Shown: positions 26,604 through 35,991 of the stretch, piece by piece
Layout of the letters: each line of letters opens with the position of its first letter
Numbering within the stretch: position 1 is the stretch's first letter
NCBI GenBank assembly: GCA_002477465.1
Contig: DLPV01000023.1
Location: forward strand, 9,237-73,236
DNA length: 64,000 nucleotides
Direction of reading: 5' to 3'
Source: Gammaproteobacteria bacterium UBA7449
GTDB lineage: Bacteria > Pseudomonadota > Gammaproteobacteria > Pseudomonadales > Pseudohongiellaceae
The notes under the pieces: model-generated
What the model saw: only the letters and a program-made list of their open reading frames with translations
The model's database searches: none
Told to the model about the DNA's origin: nothing
Made by a program: the position numbers and the translations under genes

Positions 26604-27092
26604 CTATTTTTTTTCTACGTAGTCGTTAAGCGGGTTCAGCAATTCTTTTAATGCCCGGCGGTAGACACCACGTTTAAACTCTATGACCTGATTGACCGGA
26701 TACCAGTAACTCACCCATCGCCAGTCGTCGAACTCTGGCTCACTCGAATTATTCAGTTCAACGCGAGCGTCATCGGCCTCAAGCCCAAGCAGAAACCACT
26801 TCTGCTTCTGTCCTATACACATTGGATCCGTGTGACGGCGAACAAAGTTTTTCGGCAGTTTGTACCGCAACCAATCATTGGTTTGATGTAGGATTTTGAC
26901 ATCGCCGGCGGCCAGGCCGACTTCTTCATCCAGCTCACGATAGAGTGCCTGTTCCAGTGATTCGTCAGCATTTATGCCGCCCTGAGGGAACTGCCACGAG
27001 CTTTGACCAATGCGCTTGGCCCACAACAATTGGCCAAGGCGATTGCAAATCACTATTCCCACATTCGGGCGAAAGCCCTCTGAATCAATCAT
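26604..27092 (-). CDS. rppH: RNA pyrophosphohydrolase
   Basis: This 162-residue Nudix enzyme removes pyrophosphate from the 5' triphosphate of mRNA, opening it to RNase E decay. The Nudix box starts at G-G-I-N-A-D-E-S near residue 38 and ends in the metal-binding R-E-L-D-E-E-V-G-L near 52. W-Q-F-P-Q-G-G just before it and F-V-R-R-H near 84 are typical of RppH. It precedes ptsP by about 145 bases on the same strand, matching the usual rppH-ptsP pair. Confidence 0.95.
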   Translation of the reverse strand: MIDSEGFRPNVGIVICNRLGQLLWAKRIGQSSWQFPQGGINADESLEQALYRELDEEVGLAAGDVKILHQTNDWLRYKLPKNFVRRHTDPMCIGQKQKWFLLGLEADDARVELNNSSEPEFDDWRWVSYWYPVNQVIEFKRGVYRRALKELLNPLNDYVEKK

Positions 27093-27249
27093 CCCTATCG
27101 TTCCTTAGACAGACTTTAGAGGTTATTGTTTCATAACCCGGCAAATTTGATCAATGGCGGAATTGCGCTAAATGACAATAAAATTACGAATAATCAATGG
27201 CTTATGTGCCATATAGCAATCTAAATTGGCGCTCTCCCGACACCATTAT

Positions 27250-27282
27250 CCCCTGCTGAAGCCGAATCCCAGGGGGTATAAT
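27250..27282 (+). promoter_or_regulatory. Perfect TATAAT -10 box beside a CCCCTG/CAGGGG inverted repeat
   Basis: TATAAT lies at 27277-27282, about 37 bases before the HAD gene start. The arms CCCCTG (27250-27255) and CAGGGG (27270-27275) flank the place where a -35 box would be, and no good -35 match is visible there. This layout could be a promoter that depends on or is blocked by a dimeric regulator. Function is inferred from position only. Confidence 0.35.
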
Positions 27283-27318
27283 AGGCTTTTCCGCCTACTT
27301 TTTTCTTAAATTGACCTC

Positions 27319-27993
27319 ATGACTGTCCGGCTTGCACTATTTGATCTTGATAACACCCTGTTGGGTGGTGACAGCGACCACGCTTGGGGGGAATTTCTTA
27401 TCAGCCAGGGCCTGGTGGACGAGACTAGTCATCGCGCCATTAATGATCGCTTCTATCAACAGTACCTGGATGGTGAACTTGATATTGAAGCTTACGTGCG
27501 TTTCACGGTCAGCCCAATCTCAGGGTATAGCGGCGAACAGCGCGCTGCCCTGCACGCCGACTTTATGCGAGAAATCATTGAACCGATGATTTTGGAGAAG
27601 GGTCGCGCATTGATCGAACAACATCAGTCGCGCGGTGATGTATGCGTAATTATCACAGCCACTAATAGTTTTATCACCGCACCAATTGCCAGATCCCTTG
27701 GCATAGAGACCTTGTTAGCCACTGAACTTGAAATCGTGAATGATCGCATCACCGGAAAAATCAGCGGTGTACCCTGCTACCAGGACGGCAAGGTGAAAAA
27801 ACTTGGTGACTGGTTGGACGAGAACAGAGCAGATCTTGAGAATCTTCGCATGGAGTCAGCAATCTTTTACTCTGATTCCATAAACGATCTTGCGCTAATG
27901 GAAGTGGTTGCGGAACCCGTTGCTGTTGATCCAGACAGCTCGCTGGAGCAAGTAGCCATGTCAAAAAAATGGCAAATTATAAGTTTGCGCTAG
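27319..27993 (+). CDS. HAD family IB hydrolase (SerB-like)
   Basis: This 224-residue phosphatase of the HAD superfamily shows motif I A-L-F-D-L-D-N-T-L-L at residues 6-15, motif II I-I-T-A-T-N-S near 113, a Lys in D-G-K-V-K-K-L, and motif III Y-S-D-S-I-N-D-L-A-L near 186. The helical cap and length fit subfamily IB, which includes phosphoserine phosphatase and related enzymes. The substrate is unknown. A protein of this type stands beside rppH-ptsP in Pseudomonas too, here divergent from rppH. The next gene starts within its last 25 bases. Confidence 0.88.
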   Translation: MTVRLALFDLDNTLLGGDSDHAWGEFLISQGLVDETSHRAINDRFYQQYLDGELDIEAYVRFTVSPISGYSGEQRAALHADFMREIIEPMILEKGRALIEQHQSRGDVCVIITATNSFITAPIARSLGIETLLATELEIVNDRITGKISGVPCYQDGKVKKLGDWLDENRADLENLRMESAIFYSDSINDLALMEVVAEPVAVDPDSSLEQVAMSKKWQIISLR

Positions 27994-29249
27994 TGGCGCC
28001 CTGCATCCGCAAATTTGTGGCGCTGTTTGTGTGCGCTGCCATCATGCACGCTTGCAGTGAACAGCCTAATTCTTCGTCCACTGCAATCACTGAAACCACC
28101 TCGAGTGACCTGGTTTATCCACGGATGGCATTGGATTCAGCCACAAGTGCAGCTGTCACCACCCTTATCGCGCAATACTTGACGCGCATTGACTCTGATT
28201 TTAGCGCGGTGCAAAGCGAACTTGAATCCATGCAATCTGAAATTGAGCGCTTTCTTGAGAACCCAAACGCCACCGCAATTAACGCAGTTAGGGCGGCGTG
28301 GCTGCGAGCGCATAGCGCTTATGAATTAACAACAGTACATCGTCACTTTGCCCAGACAGTTGTTAATGAAGCCACCAGACTCAATTTGCTTAGCCTGCAA
28401 TACCAGATTAACCACTGGCCCATCTTACCTGGCTATATAGACTACCTGAGTTCCTATCCTGAAAGCGGGATTGTTAATGATATGACGGTGCCTCTGACAG
28501 CAGATGACATTAGAGCACAGCACGGGCTTTTTGATATTAATGAAGCCGCGGTTGGATTTCATGCTCTGGAATTCCTGATCTGGGGAGAAAACCGCGATCG
28601 TCTCAGCCCCAGACCGTTCAGTGATTTTCAAGCAATTACTGTTCTCCCTGCTGATGCAGAGGCAAGAGGACTGGCTCTTGATGAGCTTTCCAATAACAGA
28701 AGGCGCGTTATGCTGGTATTGAGCACGGAGATCCTGAATCAGGATTTTGAAAGTTTTATGGCGCTGTGGGCCGCTCAGTCTAATGACTTTCGCGTTCGGT
28801 TAGAAAACGCAGCCAGTCCCTACTTATTGGGGGATTTGCTGACTGCCTTGACTTCTGTGCTCATCGAAGACGTATTAGCGCGCTCCCTTTATCCAATGCT
28901 CAACGGTGATTTTACCGATAGTTTTCCGTCGATCTTCAGTCATTCTTCACAGAACGTGGCCTCTGCCCAATTGTTTGGGCTAGAACAATTATTGCTTGAA
29001 ACTAGCACCGAATCGATGACTCTTGATGAAATTCTTTCGAATTTATCTGGGGACTATGCTGAATACTTTTTCCAGAATTTTGATGCCAGCAAAGAATGTC
29101 TGGTATTGCTATTCAGTACACAGGATGCCTCACCTATTCCGACATCTGCCGCGGAGGCTGAATTTACTGTGGTAGAGTGTATTAATCAGCTCACCAATAT
29201 GATCGATTACGTTGAGCAGGTGCAATCTAGACTGATCGGTCCAGTTTAG
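27969..29249 (+). CDS. Imelysin-like (M75) lipoprotein
   Basis: This 426-residue protein has an N-terminal hydrophobic segment ending in I-M-H-A-C, a plausible lipobox, so it is likely an outer-membrane lipoprotein facing the periplasm. The core carries the imelysin motif GxHxxE as A-V-G-F-H-A-L-E-F-L-I-W-G-E near residue 200. Family members occur with iron uptake systems and are named after an insulin-cleaving protein, although many appear to bind rather than cut. No iron transporter or partner imelysin gene is adjacent. It overlaps the HAD gene by 25 bases, suggesting co-transcription. Confidence 0.8.
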   Translation: MANYKFALVAPCIRKFVALFVCAAIMHACSEQPNSSSTAITETTSSDLVYPRMALDSATSAAVTTLIAQYLTRIDSDFSAVQSELESMQSEIERFLENPNATAINAVRAAWLRAHSAYELTTVHRHFAQTVVNEATRLNLLSLQYQINHWPILPGYIDYLSSYPESGIVNDMTVPLTADDIRAQHGLFDINEAAVGFHALEFLIWGENRDRLSPRPFSDFQAITVLPADAEARGLALDELSNNRRRVMLVLSTEILNQDFESFMALWAAQSNDFRVRLENAASPYLLGDLLTALTSVLIEDVLARSLYPMLNGDFTDSFPSIFSHSSQNVASAQLFGLEQLLLETSTESMTLDEILSNLSGDYAEYFFQNFDASKECLVLLFSTQDASPIPTSAAEAEFTVVECINQLTNMIDYVEQVQSRLIGPV

Positions 29250-29255
29250 TAAGGC

Positions 29256-29762
29256 TTACTTGATCTCAACCATAAGATCATCGGCTAAGCGCTCAAGACA
29301 CCGCTGCAGGTCTTCGAGTGATACATCTTGCGGCACTTTCAAGCTCGCGCTGGTGCGGAACAATATGTCACTGGACATGGGTGCAGGCTCACAGCGGGTG
29401 GAAAGCTGCTCAACATTGACTGAGAGTACCGCCAGCGCATGGGAAATTTCACGGACAATCCCCGGCCTGTCGTTACCGACCAGGCTCAGCTCAACAGTCC
29501 TGGGTTGCTCCCCGGATTCCTTAATTTCTACCTGTTCAATCACCAGCTTTAGCTCTGACGACAGCCGGTTAAGTGCCGCCACCAGGGCATCGACATTCTG
29601 CCGAGAGACACTCACGCGTAGAATCCCGGCGAATTTACCAGCAAGTTGCGACATACTGCTTTCCAGCCAGTTGCCCTTGTGCTCGGCAATCACTTCCGAC
29701 AAGGATTCTACAAGACCCGGCTTATCATCCGCGATCACTGTGAGTACCAGGTATGATTTCAT
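29256..29762 (-). CDS. gcvR: Double ACT-domain protein, GcvR family
   Basis: This 168-residue protein consists of two ACT domains. The first starts Y-L-V-L-T-V-I-A-D-D-K-P-G-L-V; the second starts V-E-L-S-L-V-G-N-D-R-P-G-I-V-R-E near residue 95. ACT domains bind amino acids. GcvR in E. coli binds glycine and restrains the activator GcvA of the glycine cleavage operon. A gcvT-gcvH-gcvP operon lies about 19 kb away in this window, but no GcvA is visible. The gene symbol follows the family and the regulatory role is inferred. Confidence 0.75.
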   Translation of the reverse strand: MKSYLVLTVIADDKPGLVESLSEVIAEHKGNWLESSMSQLAGKFAGILRVSVSRQNVDALVAALNRLSSELKLVIEQVEIKESGEQPRTVELSLVGNDRPGIVREISHALAVLSVNVEQLSTRCEPAPMSSDILFRTSASLKVPQDVSLEDLQRCLERLADDLMVEIK

Positions 29763-29810
29763 AGCATTTCTCTCGGTTGCTCTTCTCGGTTATTTCTCTC
29801 GGTTCCAGTC

Positions 29811-32207
29811 TCAAAATAGTCCGATCTGGCGGTCCAGTATTTTATCCATAGAGCTTTGCTGAAAGACAAGTATCGAGTCGGCTATTGGTGCCAATTGTTT
29901 ATCAATATAAAAATCGTAGTCCACTGGCGATTGCCGATACTGCCTTGGCTCTGGCCCGGCTGTAGTCATCACATATTCTACCCAACCACCATGCTCATAG
30001 AGTGCTGGCAGCTGCAGTTTTTTGCGTATTTCTTCAGCCTTACGTGCCGCCTGTACGTGTGGCGGGACGTTCTTCACATAGTCCGACAGTTTTCGCCGCA
30101 GTCGTTTACGTAGCACCAGTTCGGGCCCGAAAACCCCGCTCTGAATGTCGGCCACGATTTGTTTGATGTATTCGACAAAGGGCTCATTCAAAAATACTTT
30201 TCGATATAGCACCTGCTGGAACTCCCTGGCAAGAGGCGACCAATCACTACGCACCGTTTCCAGACCCTTGAACATGATCTCACCATTAGCGAGCAGTCCC
30301 GCATAGCGCTTTTTGCTTCCCGCATCCGAGCCGCGGACCGTGGGCATAAAAAAGCGCAAGAAATGGGTTTCAAACTCCATCTCGAGAAAGCTTTCAATTT
30401 GATACTCGCGCTGCAGTTTCTCGCGCCACCAGGTATTGAGATCCTGTGCGAGCCGAGTACCCAGTTCATTAACTTTGTTGATCTCATCTTTAGTGCCAAC
30501 ATCACCCATAAGCACAAATACAGAATCGGTATCGCCATAGATGACCTGGAAGCCAGCGGCTTTGATGAACTGCTTGCTTTGCAGGATGATGTCATGACCG
30601 CGTCGCGTAATTGAGCTAACCAGTCGCGTATCGAAGAATCGGCAGCCAAGGGTTCCCAATACACCATAGAATGAGTTCATAATGATTTTAATTGCCTGGG
30701 ATAAAACCCTGTTGCCATCCGCTTTGGCCTTATCCCGGGCAGCCCACAGTTTCTTGATCAGCCCCGGCAAAATAGTGCGCGTGCGTGAGAATTGCCCTCC
30801 CTCAAAACCCGGTATGGCGTCGTTTTCCTTGAGACCTTCGACCAGTGCCAGCGGGTCAACATGAAAGGTTCTGATAATGCTGGGATACAAGCTCTTGAAA
30901 TCCAGCACGATCACATTGCGATGGATGCCTGGTTCAGACTCAAGCACATAACCGCCAGGACTAATGTTGCTAGACTCCAGCTGCTCCAGCGCGGGTGCGA
31001 CAAATCCCTGTCTGTGCAAATGTGGCAAATAAAGAAAATCAATTGCCGCGACCGAGCCGCCAGACCGGTCCAGCTCCAGGCCAGTTAGAAGGCTACGCTC
31101 AACCGCAAAATCCAGTAGTTTCTCAAGCGTAAAAATATCCCAGACCAGACGACAGTCTTCCAGATTGTAGCGCGCCAGTGCGGCCTTATCGGTATGGAAT
31201 AACTCGCTGATTTCAGCACCGCGTTGATCCACATCGTCAATTAATTTGCCGCGATCGAGTAGCTGCCCGGAAACATATTCCAATGAGAAGTTTTCAAACT
31301 GGTAAGTCGCCGAGCGCATGAGATCAATGCCATCCAACACGACACGCCCAGGTACCAGCGCATAATATCTGTCATTACCATCACGAGACTGACGCCAGTT
31401 GACGGGTTCATTATTACGCCCGAGATTCAGCGCCACTTTATGGGCATCTGCAAATTCCTGCAGGCAGCGCAGATCAAAGTTCACTACATTCCAGCCCATC
31501 ACGACATCTGGGTCGATTGACTCCAGTGTCTTCACCAGGGCTTCTAGCAAACGCTTCTCTGACTCGAAAAACTGCAGGCTTAGACTGTCGGTGTCTGACT
31601 CAGCGACCAGCTCATCCTCACCCTCGTCTCGCATCAACACGATACTGTGCTGATCGCTATAAAGGGCAATTGAGTAAAGCTGGCTGGCGGTCATGTCCGT
31701 TTCTATATCCAGGGACACAGCCTTGAGATTGGGCCGCACCTGAACAGGCGTCAGTCTGGCCTGCTCAATATCGAGGTAGCCTGCAGCGCCTTTGGCTCTG
31801 CCTTGCAGCCTTGCAGCACTATTCAGAAACCGCTCCATAAGAAAGCGATCAGTCGGTTTAACGTCTGCTTCAAGCAAATGAAACTGCTTGTTGGAAAGGC
31901 GGTCCCGTGCCGCGAATAGCTGGCGTTGGCTTTTGAAGTAGATCGCCGACACGGGGTTTCCAGCAAAGTCGGCGAGACTGGTCGTACCGACTCGCCAATT
32001 CGACAAGTCAGCCAGTAAATTGCGCAGTCTGGATTCCTGTGCCGTGGGAAAGAAGGCTACAGATTCTTGTTGCTCAAGCACGAGCCGCAATGGCCCACGC
32101 GTCGACGTGAACCAGAAGATTAATCTATTGCCAGAGGGGGACTCCTGCCACTGTCGGGTAAGCAAAAAAGCGTCGACAGCGACAGTTTCAGAATCATGAT
32201 CCGTCAC
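29811..32207 (-). CDS. polB: DNA polymerase II
   Basis: This 798-residue family B polymerase is close to the E. coli length (783). The exonuclease domain has V-S-L-D-I-E-T near residue 162 and V-M-G-W-N-V-V-N-F-D near 236. Polymerase motifs are L-D-F-K-S-L-Y-P-S-I near 432 (motif A), K-I-I-M-N-S-F-Y-G near 510 (motif B), and Y-G-D-T-D-S-V-F near 560 (motif C). The enzyme restarts forks and bypasses damage and is SOS-controlled in E. coli, but I found no LexA box in the 65 bases before this start. Confidence 0.96.
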   Translation of the reverse strand: MTDHDSETVAVDAFLLTRQWQESPSGNRLIFWFTSTRGPLRLVLEQQESVAFFPTAQESRLRNLLADLSNWRVGTTSLADFAGNPVSAIYFKSQRQLFAARDRLSNKQFHLLEADVKPTDRFLMERFLNSAARLQGRAKGAAGYLDIEQARLTPVQVRPNLKAVSLDIETDMTASQLYSIALYSDQHSIVLMRDEGEDELVAESDTDSLSLQFFESEKRLLEALVKTLESIDPDVVMGWNVVNFDLRCLQEFADAHKVALNLGRNNEPVNWRQSRDGNDRYYALVPGRVVLDGIDLMRSATYQFENFSLEYVSGQLLDRGKLIDDVDQRGAEISELFHTDKAALARYNLEDCRLVWDIFTLEKLLDFAVERSLLTGLELDRSGGSVAAIDFLYLPHLHRQGFVAPALEQLESSNISPGGYVLESEPGIHRNVIVLDFKSLYPSIIRTFHVDPLALVEGLKENDAIPGFEGGQFSRTRTILPGLIKKLWAARDKAKADGNRVLSQAIKIIMNSFYGVLGTLGCRFFDTRLVSSITRRGHDIILQSKQFIKAAGFQVIYGDTDSVFVLMGDVGTKDEINKVNELGTRLAQDLNTWWREKLQREYQIESFLEMEFETHFLRFFMPTVRGSDAGSKKRYAGLLANGEIMFKGLETVRSDWSPLAREFQQVLYRKVFLNEPFVEYIKQIVADIQSGVFGPELVLRKRLRRKLSDYVKNVPPHVQAARKAEEIRKKLQLPALYEHGGWVEYVMTTAGPEPRQYRQSPVDYDFYIDKQLAPIADSILVFQQSSMDKILDRQIGLF

Positions 32208-32272
32208 GAGCGCACTTTATGCAGCGCAAGACAGACTTCAATGGACTACCTTCAACTTGGTTCGGCGCTATC

Positions 32273-33424
32273 CTAGATCGTAATAGTGCGAGTGAACTGG
32301 CCAAAGTCTTCCCAGTAGCTGACTTTCTCCGGTAGTTCTGCTGGTGTTGCCTGCACGTTGCCATTTATGTCGGTCACACGTGACACCAGGGTATGATCTC
32401 CTGGTGTTGGATTAGTCCAATTCAGAGAGAACAACTTCCAGGAATACTGCGTGTTGTTTGGGTTCATTTCGGCGGACTGCCAGGGGCCGTCATCTATCTT
32501 GATTTCAACGCTGCGAAGTGGGGTACCGTCATTTAGCACAAAGCCCTGAATGCTGTAACGTCCACCCATCTCAGTGACTCGAACAATGGAAGATTTGAGG
32601 TTCATTGTCGTCACCGAGTTTTCGACCCAGCGCTCAACTCCACCCACGTTCTCTTTCTTCAGTGTGACATAGTCCCGGCCCATGAAGCGGCCCATATAGC
32701 GTGTGTTCTGAACATGTATCTGTGTCAGCCATTTTACATTGGCAACACCATACCAACCCGGCACGATCAGCCGGAGTGGCTTACCATGGTAATGCGGTAA
32801 AGGCTCACCATTCATCTCGAAGGCCAGCATATTCTCCTCACGCATGGCATCCGGAATTGAGAGACCGCGCGCGAAAGCCTTATCCACTTCCCTGCCCCTG
32901 ATCTCTTCAGTGGCTACATCAGCGCCAAAAAACACAACTTCTTTTGCGCCGTCTTGTATACCTGCGCGCTGCAGAATGTCCCGCAGCGAGACACCGCGCC
33001 AATTCGCATTACCAATTAAACCATGGAACAAGCGCTGGCTGTTGCCGCCGCATTCGAAACCTACTTGCTGTTCAACCGTATTCCCGTTCATCAAATCACT
33101 AAGGCTGAACTCTAACTCGTTGTCGACCATACCGGTTACGCGAAGTCGCCAGGCATCATTATCAACTTCCGGCTGTCCATAATGCTGTACGAGATAAAAG
33201 TCCTCATTGTCAGTGACAAATTCAGATATCTCGCGCGTATCCTGCCAGTAGGTAGAATTAGGCTGTTGCGGTGGAATCTGGAAGCTTTCAGGTACATCAG
33301 TGAATGGAACCAGCCTTTCCCCCTGGGCCAAGGCGGGAAGGATAAACGATGGAGCAGCCGCGGCACCCGCCGCCATCATGCCGCCTTTGAGTACTTTTCT
33401 TCTGCTAGTGTCTTCAGGGTTCAT
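32273..33424 (-). CDS. Sulfite dehydrogenase, molybdenum subunit (SoxC/SorA-like)
   Basis: This 383-residue molybdoenzyme carries a Tat signal S-R-R-K-V-L-K-G-G ending in an Ala-rich segment, so it is exported folded to the periplasm. The molybdopterin-binding region has the cofactor cysteine in G-F-E-C-G-G-N-S-Q near residue 126. V-P-G-W-Y-G-V-A-N-V-K-W-L near 225 is another sulfite oxidase hallmark, and the C-terminal 120 residues form the Mo-co dimerisation domain. It would oxidise sulfite to sulfate. The usual cytochrome c partner is not next to it, so the electron acceptor is unknown. Confidence 0.88.
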   Translation of the reverse strand: MNPEDTSRRKVLKGGMMAAGAAAAPSFILPALAQGERLVPFTDVPESFQIPPQQPNSTYWQDTREISEFVTDNEDFYLVQHYGQPEVDNDAWRLRVTGMVDNELEFSLSDLMNGNTVEQQVGFECGGNSQRLFHGLIGNANWRGVSLRDILQRAGIQDGAKEVVFFGADVATEEIRGREVDKAFARGLSIPDAMREENMLAFEMNGEPLPHYHGKPLRLIVPGWYGVANVKWLTQIHVQNTRYMGRFMGRDYVTLKKENVGGVERWVENSVTTMNLKSSIVRVTEMGGRYSIQGFVLNDGTPLRSVEIKIDDGPWQSAEMNPNNTQYSWKLFSLNWTNPTPGDHTLVSRVTDINGNVQATPAELPEKVSYWEDFGQFTRTITI

Positions 33425-33463
33425 TATAGGTTTCTCTCTTTTTCATTATCTTATAAGCGAGCT

Positions 33464-33715
33464 TTATGTCTGATCGGATTCTGCCAGCGCATCAATCTCT
33501 TGACCTAAGGCATATTCTTTCGTGGTCACTATGGACTCAAGCACTCTGACGCGTTGTTCAAGGCTTTCGGCTTTTTGCCGCAACTGTTCATTCTCTTTGT
33601 GCAGCTGTGAGCCCATGGTGTCAGCGCCATGCTCAAGCTGCTTGGTACGGAACCGCAAATAGGCGCTAAAGCTGACGAATCCGAATATGATGCCTACAAT
33701 CAGGACTGGCTCCAT
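33464..33715 (-). CDS. Small PspB-like membrane protein
   Basis: This roughly 83-residue protein has one N-terminal membrane helix (P-V-L-I-V-G-I-I-F-G-F-V-S-F) and a charged coiled coil ending R-V-R-V-L-E-S-I-V-T-T. The arrangement, and the L-E-x-I motif in particular, resemble phage shock protein B, but pspA and pspC are not nearby. I take ATG 33715 over 33727. It lies about 40 bases upstream of the sulfite dehydrogenase gene on the same strand. Specific function is unknown. Confidence 0.65.
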   Translation of the reverse strand: MEPVLIVGIIFGFVSFSAYLRFRTKQLEHGADTMGSQLHKENEQLRQKAESLEQRVRVLESIVTTKEYALGQEIDALAESDQT

Positions 33716-33811
33716 ATTAACTTCCACCTACACTAATTCAAACTACACTCATTAGCCAATTGTGGCTTGTTCATGGCCCTGATACCACCTCTTTTTGTTA
33801 GCATCAAAGCC

Positions 33812-34063
33812 ATGGAAACCACACGACAACAGCAGCCATTTGCGACCCTCAGTCCTGTGCTCACACGTGACGTTCAGACAGCGGCCCCCTACGGAAGTGC
33901 AGAAGCTGTGTGGCTGGCACTCGCTGACATTGAGAGCTGGTGTGCATGGTCGCCGGATCTCATTTCTGTTTCCCATCTCGATCCTCTGCCCTGTGGAAGA
34001 GGCAACCGGATTCGATTCGATTTTAGCTTTAGAATATCTGTTTCATGTCGGTCAGTACCCTAA
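33812..34063 (+). pseudogene. Possible truncated SRPBCC-fold protein
   Basis: The frame from ATG 33812 contains A-E-A-V-W-L-A-L-A-D-I-E-S-W-C-A-W-S-P-D, which looks like the first helix and strand of SRPBCC/polyketide-cyclase proteins. It stops after 83 residues, about half the length of that fold. No continuation in the other frames was convincing. The stretch 33728-34250 (523 bases) therefore holds no intact gene; it may be a decayed one. The similarity is my own reading of a short motif. Confidence 0.35.
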
Positions 34064-34250
34064 TGTCAATGGCCGCAAGAGAGACCTAGTGACACGCGAA
34101 GGCAAGATCGGTAACTGGCAGGATTCAGAAATCTTGGACGACCCTGACAGTGAATAGAGCTATTATGAAGTCGTTGGTAACAGGAAAGCCCTGCCCCTGG
34201 GTTATAGAGGCAGTGTCCAAGAAACAGAAAGCGCTCGCCGACTAACTCAT

Positions 34251-35249
34251 GTGACTAACGATTTGCCTGAAAAGGATACCGATCACCCCGCAAAGCTTGC
34301 AGACTCCTTGAGCCTAAAAAAGCTAAGCCGCTATTTTTCTCTCACCCTATCTTTGCCGGAACGAACGGCGAGGGCGCTTAGCGCCGTAGTTGGCGGTGGC
34401 ACCCTGCTGCTGACACGCACACTGGTTCCCGGAGCCATTAAAAACTCCACCAGCTATATGTTCACGCTTGGTATGTTCGAGTCATTCCTGGTGAGAAATC
34501 TGGCAGGCATGGTCGAGATTAGCGCAGATACGGAGCTCAAAGACAGTTTCGTCCAGCGAAAACTGCTGGGCTCTTGCCTGGAAGCGGCCGGGCTACTCAC
34601 TATGCAGCTATCGCCGGTTTGGGTGTTTGCCATCGCCTCAGATGCAGCCAAGGGCGGCCAGGTTTTTCTCCAGAGGCTAGTACTTCATCTCAGGGATAAT
34701 CAGGTCATAGCGCAGGATAGCCACCCGGAGACCCTGGAACAGATACTGCAATCTGTTCACGAAATGAGCAGGCAGGGAGCCACAGCGATCGATACGCCAC
34801 CTTTGTCCTTGGATGAAATCAACACCCTCGCCGACGAACTTAGACGGTCAACCGGGAACCTCGCCGACAACTACAGCAAACTATTGCCGCACTTCGAGGC
34901 GCTGTGGAATCAAATCAGCGTTGTTGCCAAGAAAGAGAATGTTAGCGTGCCAGTCATTCTTGGGATGCTATCGGTGCATGCCGCCAGCATCCCAGAACTC
35001 GGTCTTGGCTCGACTGGCGCAGTCTGGAAAACTGGCTATGCGATTCTGGACGATGTAATTCTCTCCGACTACAAACAGACACTCCAAGGCATTGCCAAAA
35101 CCGGTACCCGGGAATATATGCGTGCTCACATGGCACCTTTCATGCTGCAGGCGAAAACACACTTCGATTTGAATCAGGAAACCATGACCCAAAAATGGTT
35201 TAGCCGTGCAGTGAGCAAGCTGAAGGAAAAGCTCTATCAAGCGGGTTAG
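34251..35249 (+). CDS. Uncharacterised 332-residue protein
   Basis: I do not recognise a family. Seen in sequence: a polar N-terminus, a Gly/Leu-rich hydrophobic stretch (S-A-V-V-G-G-G-T-L-L-L) near residue 45, then a mainly helical soluble region to the end. Codon use and frame integrity over 1 kb argue it is real. The GTG at 34251 is the only usable start; no clear ribosome-binding site precedes it. The frame stays open for 31 codons upstream without any start codon, so the gene may have lost an original 5' part together with the damaged region before it. Confidence 0.55.
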   Translation: MTNDLPEKDTDHPAKLADSLSLKKLSRYFSLTLSLPERTARALSAVVGGGTLLLTRTLVPGAIKNSTSYMFTLGMFESFLVRNLAGMVEISADTELKDSFVQRKLLGSCLEAAGLLTMQLSPVWVFAIASDAAKGGQVFLQRLVLHLRDNQVIAQDSHPETLEQILQSVHEMSRQGATAIDTPPLSLDEINTLADELRRSTGNLADNYSKLLPHFEALWNQISVVAKKENVSVPVILGMLSVHAASIPELGLGSTGAVWKTGYAILDDVILSDYKQTLQGIAKTGTREYMRAHMAPFMLQAKTHFDLNQETMTQKWFSRAVSKLKEKLYQAG

Positions 35250-35534
35250 TTCATAGCCGATTTGGCCCATTCCTGCCTAAACTTCTGGTTTTCCGGCAAT
35301 TTCGTTTTTGAAATTTTCATTTGCTATTGACTAGATCCTGCAAATTTTTGCCTATTTCCCGCTAATTTCAAGAAAAGATTGTCAATGAACGCCGCTGTGT
35401 TAGCTTGATTGCCTACTCCCGGGAGACAACATCGGGAGTAACATTTCTTAGTGACTCTTGGTGAACACATTTATCGGGAGGCTGAAAATCAGCAGAGAGC
35501 CACATTGCAAGACTTTGCTGAAAAAGGAAGCATC

Positions 35535-35843
35535 ATGAACCAACCTCAGTATTCAAAATTTTCACCGATTACGGTGGCTGTGAAGAAAAACATCAGACAA
35601 CTGCGATTGAATACCGGCTACTCAATGAATGAGGGTGCCCGCTTGCTTGGTGTATCGCGCAAGCAATTGGAAGACATTGAGACAATCAGAAACTATGGCT
35701 GTCACCTGGATCTGGAACTTCTGGCCAAGATGAAAGTGATCTATAAGACTTCTCTGGATGAACTGGTCAGCGACCTGCCGGAAGACTACCACTCAGACTA
35801 CTACCAGCGTCCGCGTAAACGCGTTGGCTCCAGCAACCGCTGA
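35535..35843 (+). CDS. Helix-turn-helix protein
   Basis: This roughly 102-residue protein has a central XRE/Cro-like helix-turn-helix: V-K-K-N-I-R-Q-L-R-L near residue 15, then E-G-A-R-L-L-G-V-S-R-K-Q-L-E-D-I-E from about 33. The C-terminus is short and basic. It is probably a small DNA-binding regulator, but no target can be named. I use ATG 35535, preceded by aaggaag; a GTG at 35451 in the same frame would add 28 residues. No partner gene lies in an obvious operon with it. Confidence 0.7.
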   Translation: MNQPQYSKFSPITVAVKKNIRQLRLNTGYSMNEGARLLGVSRKQLEDIETIRNYGCHLDLELLAKMKVIYKTSLDELVSDLPEDYHSDYYQRPRKRVGSSNR

Positions 35844-35991
35844 TCTCGACCGTCTGCGCGCGCGGCTAAGAGAGACCGGAATAGCTTAAGCGGCGGTCCC
35901 TGGAGCCTCAATCTGGTGTCAAATAGCCGAATGTGTCTGTTTTGTGTATACTTAGTGGTCATTTTCGCGCAATGAACGAGACAGTGTATTT

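Noticed and set aside
32208..32272. LexA box upstream of polB
   Set aside because: No CTGT-N8-ACAG is present in the 65-base interval.
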